Assembly: GCF_003751505.1 (NCBI RefSeq)
Contig: NZ_RJVB01000002.1
Span: forward strand, 62,001 to 126,000
Source: Erwinia sp. JUb26
GTDB lineage: Bacteria; Pseudomonadota; Gammaproteobacteria; Enterobacterales; Enterobacteriaceae
Direction of reading: 5' to 3'
Length of the DNA stretch: 64,000 nucleotides
Shown here: piece after piece, positions 40,772 through 52,100 of the stretch
How positions within the stretch are numbered: position 1 is the first letter of the stretch
Layout of the letters: each line of letters begins with the position of its first letter
Translations under genes and position numbers: made by a program
Notes under the pieces: model-generated
Told to the model about the DNA's origin: nothing
Database searches by the model: none
The model's input: the letters and a program-made list of their open reading frames with translations, nothing else

Positions 40772-40789
40772 CGGCGCCGCGCCGTTTTT
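40772..40789 (+). terminator. probable terminator of argA
   Basis: CGGCG and CGCCG form a short stem with a 3-base loop followed by five T residues, directly after the argA stop and against the recD stop on the other strand. Confidence 0.5.
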
Positions 40790-42617
40790 ACAGTCGTTCC
40801 ACCAGCCCGCTGCGCCGCTGGGTACGCATTTTCACCGCGCTGTTAAAGACGCGGGTATCGGCGTACAGCGTCAGCTGATGCTTCGCACGGGTAATACCGG
40901 TATAAACCAGCTCGCGGGTTAATACCGGCATCACCTGATTCGGCAGCACCATCAGCGTGTGCTCGAATTCCGATCCCTGCGATTTGTGCACCGTCATCGC
41001 ATACGCGGTGTCGTGCGGCGGCAGGCGGCTGGGCTGCACCGCCTTGATCGAGCCATCCGGCAGCGGGAAAAAGACCTTCAGCGCCCGCTCATCATCCAGC
41101 ATGGCGATGCCAATATCACCGTTAAACAGTCCCAGTATGCGATCGTTGCGGGCAATCATCACCGGCCTGCCGACGTACCACTTACCGTTTGCCGCCGTCA
41201 TACGACGTATCAGCCCGCTGTGGCGCAGCGTGGCTTCAATGCGCTCATTCAGACCGCTAACGCCGAACGGCCCTTCGCGCAGCGCACACAGCAGTTGGAA
41301 GCGACCAAATGCCAGCAGTACTTCAGCAGGCGTCGCCCCCTGAGCCAGCAGCGTGAGATAGTCACGATAGCCAGCCGCACAGTCGTTAAGCAGTTGCTGA
41401 TACTCGTCGCTGCTGCTTAAGCCACAGCGACGGATATCGTTGAACTCACCGCTAAACACCGCGTCGGCGCGTTTGATATCTCCGGCGTTCACCGCCATCG
41501 CCAGTTGACCAATCCCCGAGGAAGCCGTAAACCGATAGCTTTTGCGCAGCAGACAGATCGCATCACGGACGAGCGGAGCGGCCGCATCCTCATTCCCGAT
41601 CACCTCACAGCCGGTGAGCCGGGTCAGTTCCGCGGCACGCGCCGGACTGTAACCGTACTCGGCGCATCGGCAGATATCCCCCAGCACGGCCCCCGCCTCT
41701 ACGGAGGCCAGCTGATCGCGATCGCCGAGGAAGATCACCCTCGCCTGCGGCGGCAGCGCGGCAATCAGATTCGCCAGCATCGGCAAGTCCACCATCGACG
41801 CCTCATCCACCACCAGCACATCAAGGTGTAATGGATTACCGGCGTGGTAGCGCATACGCTGGCTGCCGGGTAGCGCCCCCAGCAGACGGTGCAGCGTTGT
41901 CGCTTCAGCGGGGAAGCGTTTCAGCACGGCCTCATCCAGCGCCAGCTGCTGTAGCGTTTTCCCCAGCGATTCGGTCAGGCGTGCTGCGGCCTTGCCGGTG
42001 GGTGCCGCCAGTTCAATGCGTGGCGTGCCGGGATACAGCTCAATCAGGCAGGCCAGCAGCTTGGCAACCGTGGTGGTTTTCCCCGTGCCCGGGCCGCCGG
42101 AAATCACAGCAACCTGCCGGGTGAGGGCAACCGCTGCGGCAATTTTCTGCCAGTCTTCCGGCTGCTGGCCGAAATAGTGGTCCAGCGTTGCCCGTAGCGC
42201 AGCCTCATCAACCGGCAAAGGCTGCTGCTGGCGGTGAATAAACGCCACCACCTCCCCTTCGCTCTGCCACATGCGGTGCAAATAGAGCCTCTGCTGTTGC
42301 AGCACCAGCGGCGTAGCATGCGAACCGTCGCTCACAGCAGGATTATCCGACAACAGTTGATGCCAGTCAGTGGGTGAACCGGCAGCCTGCCAGATTGCCT
42401 GCGCCAGTTCCGGATGACGCCCGGCGAACATCTCCTGCGGATTTAGCAGTTCAAGAGGCAGGCAAACGTGCCCTTCCCCGGCGTCGCGGCTGACTAACGC
42501 CGCAGCGAGCATCAGTGCGGGCTGCTGCTCACCCGCTACCATCAGGGCAAACTGCACGTCCAGCGTACGCAGCAGGCGCTGGCGGCAGGCCAGCTGCAGG
42601 TAATCGATAAGCGTCAT
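40788..42617 (-). CDS. recD: exodeoxyribonuclease V alpha chain
   Basis: RecD is the fast 5'-3' helicase of RecBCD and switches off at Chi. The 609 residues match E. coli (608). Walker A is GGPGTGKTT at 174-182, Walker B is VLVVDEASMVDL near 274, and a C-terminal helicase motif AYAMTVHKSQGSEF is near 554. The gene overlaps recB by 4 bases (ATGA). Confidence 0.97.
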   Translation of the reverse strand: MTLIDYLQLACRQRLLRTLDVQFALMVAGEQQPALMLAAALVSRDAGEGHVCLPLELLNPQEMFAGRHPELAQAIWQAAGSPTDWHQLLSDNPAVSDGSHATPLVLQQQRLYLHRMWQSEGEVVAFIHRQQQPLPVDEAALRATLDHYFGQQPEDWQKIAAAVALTRQVAVISGGPGTGKTTTVAKLLACLIELYPGTPRIELAAPTGKAAARLTESLGKTLQQLALDEAVLKRFPAEATTLHRLLGALPGSQRMRYHAGNPLHLDVLVVDEASMVDLPMLANLIAALPPQARVIFLGDRDQLASVEAGAVLGDICRCAEYGYSPARAAELTRLTGCEVIGNEDAAAPLVRDAICLLRKSYRFTASSGIGQLAMAVNAGDIKRADAVFSGEFNDIRRCGLSSSDEYQQLLNDCAAGYRDYLTLLAQGATPAEVLLAFGRFQLLCALREGPFGVSGLNERIEATLRHSGLIRRMTAANGKWYVGRPVMIARNDRILGLFNGDIGIAMLDDERALKVFFPLPDGSIKAVQPSRLPPHDTAYAMTVHKSQGSEFEHTLMVLPNQVMPVLTRELVYTGITRAKHQLTLYADTRVFNSAVKMRTQRRSGLVERL

Positions 42618-45600
42618 GCTTCACTCTCCGCTTCGCCAGCAAACAACCGGTCGAACGCGTTGATAAACTCCGCCTGCGGCCGCGTGCTGAAGATACCGTT
42701 ACTGCCTTCCGTGCCGTCCAGCCCGCGCAGAAACAGATAGATCACGCCACCAAAGTGCTGTTCATAATCGTAACCGGCCAGACGCTGCCGCAGGTAGCGA
42801 TGCAGCGCCAGGCTGTAAAGTTGATACTGTAAATCATAGCGATGAGACTGCATCGCCTGCGCCATCGCCTCCTGGGTATAGGCACTGCTCTCCTCACCCA
42901 GCCAGTTAGACTTGTAGTCGAGCAGGTAATATTTTCCCTGCCAGCAGAATACCAGGTCGATAAACCCTTTCAGCATGCCGCGGACCTGATAGAAATCGAG
43001 GGGTGGACATCCGGCAGAGAGCGGATCCTGACGCACCAGCCGATCCAGATCGTCGGCCATCAGCAGGCGGGAAATCGGCAGATAAAATTGCAGCTCCACC
43101 CGGCACGTATCCGGTGAAAGCTGATTCAGGCTGACGCCGCTGTCATTAAGCGGGGTCTGCAAAATACGCTGCATCCATTCCGTCATCGTCGGTAGCCAGG
43201 CCAAATCCAGCCCTTCGGCGCCGAGCCGTTCTGCCAGCCACTGTTCATCGAGCGGCGCTGAGAAGTCCAGCGACTCAAACAGGCCGTGCAGGAACGTTCC
43301 GGGTGCCGCACCGCGCGGGAATGTATGCGGCGTCAGCTGCGGCAGCAGCGAATCCTGCGCCTCGCCGGCGGCATCTACATCCAGCCTCGGCAGCAGATCC
43401 AGCGCCGCGGCGTGGCCGTGCTGCTGTAAACCTGAATAGCTGGTCACCCGCCAGTCATCCCGCAGCGAACGGGTGAGCTGCTGACTGCTCAGGCTTAGCT
43501 GGTCTTCCGCCTCCGGCCGCCACAGACTGGCCTCCGTGAGCGGTACGGCGGCCAGAGCGGTGTGATCGCTTTCCATCTCCTGCAGCAGGCGATGCAGCGT
43601 TGCTGCATCGGCCGCTTCGCCGCGCTGAATGAGATATCCCGGCGCGCTGTGGTGCAGATCGCTGTTGCCCTCTTTCTTGCGCGTTCCTTTAATCAGAGGA
43701 GCAATCCCGACGCTGCAGTGGTAAACCGAACGCGTCAGCGCCACGTACAGCAGACGCAAATCCTCGGCCAGCCGCTCTTCTTCCGCCAGCTGAGCGCTTT
43801 CCTCATCCTGCTGTAAATCCAGCAGCGCCTCGAAGGTCTGCCTGTCGTGATAGATACCGTTTTCCGCCGGGCGGTAGTTAGCCACAAACGGCAGCCAGAC
43901 CAGTGGATACTGCAGGCCTTTCGATTTGTGAATAGTGACGATCTGCACCAGATGGCGATCGCTCTCCAGCCGCAGCTGCTGATTGGCCACCTGGCCATCG
44001 GGCTGCACCACCTGCTGCGCCAGCCAGCGCACCAGCGCATGCTCGCTGTCCAGCGAGGTCGCCGCCTCCTGCAATAATTCGCCCAGGTGCAGCAGGTCGG
44101 TCAGACGCCGTTCACCGCTGTCGGATGCCAGCAGATTTTCGGCGATTTGCCGCTTTACCATCAGCTCACGCAGCATTGGCAGCACGCCGCGCTTCAGCCA
44201 GCGCTGACGATAATGATCGAACTCATCCACCAGCGCATCCCATGCACGCTCATCTCGGCTCAGGGCATCCAGCGTCAGCGCATCAAGGCCAAACAGGCTG
44301 CTGGCCAGCGCACTGCGCAAAATACGCTCCTGCTCCGGTGCCAGCACGGCCTGCAGAAGCAGAAGGATTTCGCGTGCTTCCGGCGTGGTGAATACGCTGT
44401 CGCGGTTGGAAAGATAGACGGAAGGAATGGCCAGCCGGTTCAACGCATCGCGCATCACGGCGGCTTCGCTGCGGCTGCGCACCAGAATAGTAATATCAGA
44501 CGCCTGGAGCGGCTTGAGGTGCGGCGCTTTACCGATCAGTGCCAGCCCCTGCTGTCCGGCGGTCAGCCAGCGACAAATTTCCGTCGCACACTGCTGCGCC
44601 ATATAGTGCTGATAATCCGTCACCCCCACGCCGTCGCCGGGCTGCAGCCAGAACTTCAGCGCGGGCTGCTCTATGCCGTCCACGCTAAAGCTCAGGGAGC
44701 GATTGGGCTCCGCCGGGCTCACCGCAATAAAGGGAATTTCCTGAAAAACAAACGGCGCAGGATGACGCTGAAACAGCTGGTTGACGCTGGCCACCATTGC
44801 CGGTGACGAACGCCAGTTTGTTTCGAGAGTGTAGTGAGCGCTGACTTCTGCCCGCGCCTTCATGTAGGTAAAAATATCCGCACCGCGAAACGCGTAGATG
44901 GCCTGTTTCGGGTCGCCAATCAGCAGCAGAGCGCTGTCGGCCTGTCCCACGTACAGCGTCTGAAAAATTCGATACTGCTGCGGGTCGGTATCCTGGAATT
45001 CATCGATCAGCGCCACCGGGAAGCGCTGTCGCACGGCCGCAGCCAGCACATCTCCGCCGGGCTGCTGCAGCGCCGCATCGAAACGGCCAAGCAGATCGTC
45101 AAATCCCAGCTGTGCGTGCAGACGCTTTTCCTGCCGGGTGACGGCGCGGATTTCTTCCAGCGCGCGGGCAATAATCAGGTCGCGCAGCGTGCGCGGCTGC
45201 GCCAGAAAGGCATCAATTTGCTCGAACAGCGGATGGGCGGGCGCCACGCCCTTTTTGGTTTTTTCCACCAGCACCCGCTGGCCGAAGCGTTCCAGATCTT
45301 TCGCCACCTCGTAATCAAGCGTGTCGCTTTGCGCCCACTGGGTGATTTTGTTCAGCCAGTTAGGTAAGTGCTTACTGTTGTAGCTGCGCCTGTCGATACC
45401 GGAACCATCAACCAGCTCGAACAGGTTTTCTGCGGACAGCCACGCCTGCTTTAAGGCCGTTATCTGCGCGATGATCGCCTCGTGCCGCTGTACCAGCGTT
45501 TCTTGCGGATCCGGCGCTGACTTCAGCGAGGGGGCTTCGCCCCCCAGCCAGGGCGACAGGTCCCTGAGCAGCTGTTCCGGACCGTCCCATAGCTGGCGAA

Positions 45601-46150
45601 CGACTCGGGCAACCGGCAGAGGCAGCGGATAGCAGTGGCGTCGCCAGAAATCTGCCGCCGCACGACGGCGCAGCGGCGTTTCATCCTCTATCAACTGCTG
45701 CTCGAACAGCATGCCGGATTCAAACGCGTTCAGGTTGAGCATCCGCTGGCAGAAGCCGTGAATGGTAAAGATACCGGCCTCATCCATCTGCCGTTCGGCC
45801 GCCAGCAGTACCGCCGAGGCCTGCCGCAGATCGGGGATCTGCTCAATCAGCGCTTGCAGCATCGGGTTACGGCTTTCGCCGCGCACGCAGTCAATGCGCA
45901 GCGCGTGAATGTTTTCACGGATGCGCCCGCGGAGTTCGGCGGTGGCGGCCTCGGTAAAGGTCACCACCAGAATTTCCTCCACCGACAGCGGGCGGTTGAA
46001 TGCCGACTCCCCTCCCAGCCCCAGCAGCAAGCGCAGGTAAAGCAGACCGATGGTAAAGGTTTTCCCCGTACCCGCCGATGCTTCAATCAGCCGCTCGCCG
46101 TGCAGCGGCAGGTTTAAGGCATTCAGCCTTTCGGCAACCTGCTGACTCAT
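42614..46150 (-). CDS. recB: exodeoxyribonuclease V beta chain
   Basis: RecB is the 3'-5' helicase and the only nuclease of RecBCD, and loads RecA after Chi. The 1178 residues (1180 in E. coli) have a UvrD-like helicase core with Walker A EASAGTGKTFT at about 23-33 and the Walker B region VALIDEFQDTDPQQY. The C-terminal nuclease domain carries the metal-binding motif LLDYKSNWLG near residue 1080. It overlaps ptrA and recD by 4 bases each, indicating one operon. Confidence 0.97.
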   Translation of the reverse strand: MSQQVAERLNALNLPLHGERLIEASAGTGKTFTIGLLYLRLLLGLGGESAFNRPLSVEEILVVTFTEAATAELRGRIRENIHALRIDCVRGESRNPMLQALIEQIPDLRQASAVLLAAERQMDEAGIFTIHGFCQRMLNLNAFESGMLFEQQLIEDETPLRRRAAADFWRRHCYPLPLPVARVVRQLWDGPEQLLRDLSPWLGGEAPSLKSAPDPQETLVQRHEAIIAQITALKQAWLSAENLFELVDGSGIDRRSYNSKHLPNWLNKITQWAQSDTLDYEVAKDLERFGQRVLVEKTKKGVAPAHPLFEQIDAFLAQPRTLRDLIIARALEEIRAVTRQEKRLHAQLGFDDLLGRFDAALQQPGGDVLAAAVRQRFPVALIDEFQDTDPQQYRIFQTLYVGQADSALLLIGDPKQAIYAFRGADIFTYMKARAEVSAHYTLETNWRSSPAMVASVNQLFQRHPAPFVFQEIPFIAVSPAEPNRSLSFSVDGIEQPALKFWLQPGDGVGVTDYQHYMAQQCATEICRWLTAGQQGLALIGKAPHLKPLQASDITILVRSRSEAAVMRDALNRLAIPSVYLSNRDSVFTTPEAREILLLLQAVLAPEQERILRSALASSLFGLDALTLDALSRDERAWDALVDEFDHYRQRWLKRGVLPMLRELMVKRQIAENLLASDSGERRLTDLLHLGELLQEAATSLDSEHALVRWLAQQVVQPDGQVANQQLRLESDRHLVQIVTIHKSKGLQYPLVWLPFVANYRPAENGIYHDRQTFEALLDLQQDEESAQLAEEERLAEDLRLLYVALTRSVYHCSVGIAPLIKGTRKKEGNSDLHHSAPGYLIQRGEAADAATLHRLLQEMESDHTALAAVPLTEASLWRPEAEDQLSLSSQQLTRSLRDDWRVTSYSGLQQHGHAAALDLLPRLDVDAAGEAQDSLLPQLTPHTFPRGAAPGTFLHGLFESLDFSAPLDEQWLAERLGAEGLDLAWLPTMTEWMQRILQTPLNDSGVSLNQLSPDTCRVELQFYLPISRLLMADDLDRLVRQDPLSAGCPPLDFYQVRGMLKGFIDLVFCWQGKYYLLDYKSNWLGEESSAYTQEAMAQAMQSHRYDLQYQLYSLALHRYLRQRLAGYDYEQHFGGVIYLFLRGLDGTEGSNGIFSTRPQAEFINAFDRLFAGEAESEA

Positions 46151-49032
46151 GGTTTATCCTGGCTCACCGGGAACGACTGCTGCAGAGTAGAAAGATCTTT
46201 CCAGGTCTTCCAGCCTGCCGGAGCCGCATAATCCGCCTTACCGTGATGGCTGCCGGAAATCTGCGACAGCAGTGCCAGACCGGTTGGGGCAATCACGGCC
46301 TGGTGGAAGAAATCAGCAATGCTTTCCGGGGTCAATGCCTGGATCTGCGCAATCACTTTTTCACGGGTATCAAACTGATAGTTCTCACGGTTAAAGTCCT
46401 TGCTGTAGCGACCGGCCTCTTCGTCCAGCGTCTGCGGCCGCTGTTTCAACTCGTTGATCATCGCCGCCTGATACTGGGCAAAATCCTCTTTACTCAGGGC
46501 ACGCAGGCGTTTTTCAGCGGTCGGATAAAATGCCTGGAAACGCTGCAGCAGATAAGCAGGCTGCTTGACGTTACTTTGCAGCAGGAAACCGATCCCCCAC
46601 TGACGGCCCACGGGCATCTGGAAGGCGAACACCGCATAGCCCAGTTGCTCTTCGGTACGCAGCTGGTTATAGAACCACGGCTGGATAATCTGGCTCAGCA
46701 TCGTGCTGCTGGCCATGCTTTGATGTTCATCAAAGCCCACCGGCACATACACCGCCGCCAGCGCCGAATCCGTACTGCTTCCCACCTTCTGCAGGTTAGC
46801 CAGCGCCTTTTTATCCACTTTAATAAATTCGCTGTGCCACCAGCTGTGGCCTTCACAGTTCAGCTGCTGCCTGACCTGTTCAGCCAGATCGTTTACCGCT
46901 GTCGGGGTCATATTCCCGACCACCAGCAGCTCCGGCGTGGACTGCTCCAGCAGCATTTTACGGTAGTCCAGCAGTTGCTGCAGGGTGATTGCAGGCAGCA
47001 ATTTACGACGCTCGCTGCGCTGGGTATAAGGCAGACGCGACAGGAGCTGCGCGGGCTGGATAGCCAGTTCAAATGCCTTGCCTTTTTCGGCCGAGTCCAG
47101 GCGCTCAAGATACCAGGACTTGGCCTGTTCCAGCTGCTGTTCGGTCGGCGTGAAGCTGGCATAGCCTTCCAGCAGCTGTTTCATCAACTTCGGCAGACGC
47201 TGGGTAAAGCCGCTGGCACTGAAGGTCACGCCATCATCTTCCCCGGTGGAGAAACTGATGCCGCCGACCGACGCCTGCGAGCTCAGTTCATCCAGCGCTA
47301 CGCCGGCCAGATAGTCATTCAGTGCAAACAGCACCTGATTCTGCGCCGTATCGACCGCTGCTTTATTACGCAGTGCCAGAGTGATATTGGCCTTCGGCTC
47401 GTCAGCATAGTACTGGCTGGGCATGTAGAACACCCGCAGCCCAGGCTGATTGAGCAGCTCCTGCGGACGATCGTACTTCTTATCCTGCTTGATCAGGCTG
47501 AAGTCGTCAGGAATGTACGGATTGAGCACCGGCAGAGACAGAGTGAGTTTGTTGCTCTCGGTCTGCCATTGACTGAATCTTTCGCTGGTGATCTTATCCA
47601 CCTGGTAAGGCGCATCAACGAAGTAGGCCGTTTTATCGTGCGGTTCATTCGGGCTGATAAACCAGATGCGGGCATTCTGCGGCGTCATCCCGTCCAGTCG
47701 CGCTTTAATGGCCTGCGGATCGTAGCGGTCGGCGATATAAGGCGCATCCAGCACGTCGGCAACCGGCACGCGCAGCATGGTGTCTACCAGCCATTCGATG
47801 TAGTCCATATCACGGGTAATAGACGGGTAGCGGAAATCCAGATCCAGCACGTGCGCCACTTCATCAAAGTAGCTTTTATCAATACCCTGCGTGCGTAAGG
47901 TATTCAGGTAGCTGAACACGGCGGCGATGACCTCGTCGCGATTGGCCTGGCCTTTATCCGTGAGGGAAACGGAAATCGAGAATACCCCGCCGTTGCGATC
48001 GATAACCGGATCGGCACCGGCGCTGATGGAGTCAGCCAGTCCGCGGCTTTGCAGCCAGTCGGATAAGGTGTTTTTGCTGCGGTTACCAATCAGATAGCCA
48101 ATCAGCGTATCGGTTTTACTGCGGAACTCGGCGCTGTTGTTATCAATGCGAAACTCAATACGCAGCTGCTTGCGCGGCTGTGCCGGCACATAGTGAATAA
48201 TGATACCTTTCTGCTTATCGGTCACCACCGGTACGGTGATCTCCGGCACCGTCGCCTGACGGTTTTCTACGCGGCCAAAGGTTTCGGCGGCAATTTTTTC
48301 CATCTCGGGAAGTGGTTTATTGCTGTATATCACCGCCTTCATCAGATTGGCTGAGTAATAACGCTGATAAAACGCCTTCAGCGCATCGTGCAGTTTACTG
48401 CCCGGCTTATCGCGCAGGGTTTCCAGATTCCCGCCGGAGAAACGAGAGCTGGGATGATCGGGATTAAGCGTTTCTGCACCAACCTGAGCCATGCGCAGGC
48501 CGTCGCGCGAGCGCGCCATGGTCAGTTCGGCGTTCACTGCATTACGCTCACGATCGGCGTTCACCGGATCGAGCAGCGGCTCGGCGATCGCATCGGCCAG
48601 CCTGTCGGCAGCCGGTTGCAGCGCATCGTTCTCGACTTCCAGATAAAACGCTGTGCGGTAGGATGCGGTGCTGGCATTGTGGCTACCCCCGTGCTTTTTC
48701 AAAAATTCAGCGAGGTTATCCGGCTGCGGGTAACGCTTTGAGCCCATCAGCACCATGTGCTCGAGGTAGTGGGCCAGGCCAAGCTGATCGGTGGGATTTT
48801 CCAGAGACCCCACCGGCAGCGCCAGGGCGGCCAGTGACTTTGTGGCCTTATCGTCGGATACCAGCAGGACGGTCATGCCGTTATCAAGGCGGATGGCCTT
48901 ATACTCGCGAGGATCTTTTTCACTTTTGCGGATAATGTCTGTAACCGGTTGCCATCCGGTTTCTGCCTGCGTCAGCGGGCTGAACAGGGCGAAAAAGACA
49001 AAGTAAACTAACCAGACTGCATAACGACGCAT
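46147..49032 (-). CDS. ptrA: protease III (pitrilysin)
   Basis: A periplasmic zinc protease of the M16 family that degrades small peptides. The 961 residues (962 in E. coli) begin with a Sec signal (to about residue 23). The inverted zinc motif HxxEH is His88-Tyr-Leu-Glu91-His92 (GLAHYLEHMV), and a downstream glutamate lies in ERNAVNAELTMARS. Two homologous halves are seen. Its position between recC and recB, overlapping recB by 4 bases, is conserved in enterics although its role is unrelated to RecBCD. Confidence 0.97.
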   Translation of the reverse strand: MRRYAVWLVYFVFFALFSPLTQAETGWQPVTDIIRKSEKDPREYKAIRLDNGMTVLLVSDDKATKSLAALALPVGSLENPTDQLGLAHYLEHMVLMGSKRYPQPDNLAEFLKKHGGSHNASTASYRTAFYLEVENDALQPAADRLADAIAEPLLDPVNADRERNAVNAELTMARSRDGLRMAQVGAETLNPDHPSSRFSGGNLETLRDKPGSKLHDALKAFYQRYYSANLMKAVIYSNKPLPEMEKIAAETFGRVENRQATVPEITVPVVTDKQKGIIIHYVPAQPRKQLRIEFRIDNNSAEFRSKTDTLIGYLIGNRSKNTLSDWLQSRGLADSISAGADPVIDRNGGVFSISVSLTDKGQANRDEVIAAVFSYLNTLRTQGIDKSYFDEVAHVLDLDFRYPSITRDMDYIEWLVDTMLRVPVADVLDAPYIADRYDPQAIKARLDGMTPQNARIWFISPNEPHDKTAYFVDAPYQVDKITSERFSQWQTESNKLTLSLPVLNPYIPDDFSLIKQDKKYDRPQELLNQPGLRVFYMPSQYYADEPKANITLALRNKAAVDTAQNQVLFALNDYLAGVALDELSSQASVGGISFSTGEDDGVTFSASGFTQRLPKLMKQLLEGYASFTPTEQQLEQAKSWYLERLDSAEKGKAFELAIQPAQLLSRLPYTQRSERRKLLPAITLQQLLDYRKMLLEQSTPELLVVGNMTPTAVNDLAEQVRQQLNCEGHSWWHSEFIKVDKKALANLQKVGSSTDSALAAVYVPVGFDEHQSMASSTMLSQIIQPWFYNQLRTEEQLGYAVFAFQMPVGRQWGIGFLLQSNVKQPAYLLQRFQAFYPTAEKRLRALSKEDFAQYQAAMINELKQRPQTLDEEAGRYSKDFNRENYQFDTREKVIAQIQALTPESIADFFHQAVIAPTGLALLSQISGSHHGKADYAAPAGWKTWKDLSTLQQSFPVSQDKP

Positions 49033-49151
49033 TCAAACTCCCTCAATTTTGCTGGTGTTTAATTGTTATAAAATAACACTACAGGAGATCATCCTGATTG
49101 TCCGTAAAACTTCCCATGTCTTCCGTGGGGAAAGTGGTACATCACCAAATA

Positions 49152-52100
49152 CTATACAGAACGGTGCGCCTGACGCAGCGATAACAGCCAGCGCTCGGCA
49201 TGCCCGGTCATTACCTGCAGGTGCGTTTCATCCAGCGTGCGGATCACCCGTTGCAGATAAGGATCGCCGCCCTCGCCCTCAATCTGATAATTCCCCTGCC
49301 AGCGCGCCAGCAGTTTGCCGCACGCTTTTTTCTGCGTGACCTCGTCGCGCAGCAGATCGCCGGATGATTCATCGTAGCTTTCCTCCAGCCAGGCTGCACC
49401 CGATTCTGTCAGCAGCAGCGGCGAGCACATGCCCTGCCGGTATCCTTCAATGTAGTGGGCAAGCTGTATCCCGGCTTCATCTGCCGCCATCGCCGGGAAA
49501 CGCCATTCGCTATCGTTGCGGCCCAGCATCAGACTGGTACCGTTGCCGCCCAGCGCGCAGTAAACCAGGTGCTCCAGCCACAGAGTCAGGCCATCCTTAA
49601 AGTTGAGATTTCCCGGACGCCAGCGCAGCAGCCCGCTGTCCTGCACCTGGGGCAGCCAGCCGGTAAGCAGTACGCCGTCAATCTGCAGCGAGATTTCCCG
49701 GCTTTCCGCCGCGGCGCGCTGTTCGCGAACGCGACCGGCCAGCACGCGCATTTCCTGTTCCTGTTCTTCCCAAATCAGTTCGCCGAAAGCGCCGTAGGGC
49801 AAGGCACCTGAAGCACGCTGTCGGGCATAGAGCCGGGAACTTTCCTCTCCCTCGATCAGACTGTTTAGCAACTGTGCATTCATCTGGTAGCGAGTCAGGC
49901 CGTCCAGCGCAAAAGGCTCCGCGTCCGGCAATTCCATCTCTTCCAGCCTGAAGCTGACGCCCAGCCGCATGCTGAAAAATGCCCTGACCGGATGACGCCA
50001 GAAGCGCACCAGCCGCTCAAAGCTCAGCGTATCAAGATCTTCCGCCGCTAAAGGCTGCATAAATGGCGGATGAGCAATCCCCGACGCTTTAGCGGCAGGG
50101 AGCCATTCTTCAGCAAAGCTTCTGAACTCCGCATTCGCACTGAAGTTTTCGGCAGCAAACGGCATCCTGCTGTGCAGGTGATGCAGATGATTCGCCACGT
50201 TTTGCGCACTGTGGTCAACGTCCAGTGACCGGTCTTCAGGCAAACAGAAGCTCTGGCAGATGTACTCCACTAATTCACTGACCAGCACGGAGGGATATCG
50301 TTCCGTATTATCCTGAATTGAACGGGCAATGTAGCTGATATACAGCTGCTGCTGGGCTGAATTCAACGCTTCCAGAAACAGATAGCGGTCGTCATCCCGG
50401 CGGCTGCGATCGCCCTTTTGCAGCTGCTTGCTCATTAGGTCAAAACCCAGCGGCGGCAGCGTTCGAGGATAAATACCGTCGTTCATGCCCAGCAAACACA
50501 CCACCTTGAAGGGAATGGAACGCATCGGCATTAGCGTACAGAAGTTAACCGGCCCGGCGAGGAAACGCTGGCTGATGCGTTGCTGATCGAGCCGGGAGAC
50601 CAGTTCATCACGCAGCACGGTCAGCGGCACGGCCTGCTGATAGCTGGCCTCAACGCCGTAGCCAATCACCAGCTTCCACTGCTCTTCGATCAGCGTCAGC
50701 GCCGCTTCCGTTTCCGCGTCACAGACAAAGAAATCATCCAACAGCTGGCGACAGAGCGGCAGCCAGTGCGCCAGATCGCTGGTATCACCCAGCCAGCGCC
50801 GCCAGCGGTGCAGCTGCATCAGTAAATCGGCCAGATTCCCCGCCAGTTCAGCAATCAGACCGCTGGATTCATCATAGGGCAGGATCCCCTGCCATTCTCC
50901 CGCTTCGCTGTTCATCGCATAGCCCAGCAGCATCCGCGTCAGACCGAAGTGCCAGGTATGCTGGCCGGTGGCGGGCAGGTCCAGTTCTCTAACGTTGTCA
51001 TCATCCAGGCCCCAGCGAATGCCGGATTCGGCCACCCAGTGGCGCAGCAGCCGCAGGCCCTCTTCATCAATAGCAAATCGCCCCACCACCGCTGGCACTT
51101 CAAGCAACGCCAGCACGTCTTCCGCCGTGAATCGGCTGTCTGGCAGGCTCAGCAGCGAAATAAATGCCTGCAGCGCCGGGTGCGCCTGGCTGGCTCGACG
51201 GTCGGAAATGGCAAACGGCAACGTGCGCTCCGGTGGCGCATTGCCAAAGACCGCCTGAATAAAGGGCGTGTAGGCGTCGATATCGGCCACCATAACGATG
51301 ATATCGCGTGGGGTCAGCGTCGGATCCTCGGCCATCATCGCCAGCAGGCGATCCTGCAGGACTTCGACCTCGCGCTGCGGACTGTGACACTGATGGATCA
51401 CTATTGACCGATCTTCCGGTGCCAGCAGGCGTTTGGCCTCACTGGTTTCCCACTCGCTTTTTTGCAGCCCGATAACCGCGTTATCTTCCAGTTCCAGCAG
51501 ATCCCGTTTCAGGGTTTGCAGCAGGTTAACCGGTTCAAGATCGACAAAGGCGAAAACCTCATTGGGCTCTATCTGCGCCAGCAGGTAGAGATTATCGCGC
51601 CCCAGCTTGCCCCAGGAGGCCAGCAGCGGGTTGCTCAGCTGCTGCTCTCCGGCCTCATTGAACAGTGTTGATGCGCTGTCGGCATCACGGAACTGCGGGA
51701 CCTCATGATTATCCTGATAGTGCCTGCGGTTGCGGCTTTGCAGCTTGGCCAGAAACGCGTAATCCTGGATATCACCCCAGTAGTGGCGACAGGGATTGGT
51801 AAACAGCAGGTGAATATCAATGTGTTTACCCAGCGCGCTCAGAGCCTGTAAATAGACCGGCGGAAGTGCAGAAATCCCGCAGATAAACACCCGGTCGGGC
51901 AAGTTTTCCGGGCGCGTCGGGCTGTTTTCCAGGCGATGAATAAAACGCTGGTAAAGGTTGGCACGATGCCACTCGGGCTGGCCGAGCTGATGAGTATACT
52001 CAACCAGCGCTGCCCACAGCGGAGCCTGCCAGATTTGCGCCTCGCCAAGCCCCTCGGTCAGCTCGCCTTTTTCCCAGCCGTTCAGCCACTGAGGCCGGTA

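Noticed and set aside
46078..47898. 606-residue frame on the plus strand
   Set aside because: It lies entirely opposite ptrA (with its first bases opposite recB), whose product is a full-length known protease; the plus frame has no recognisable domain.
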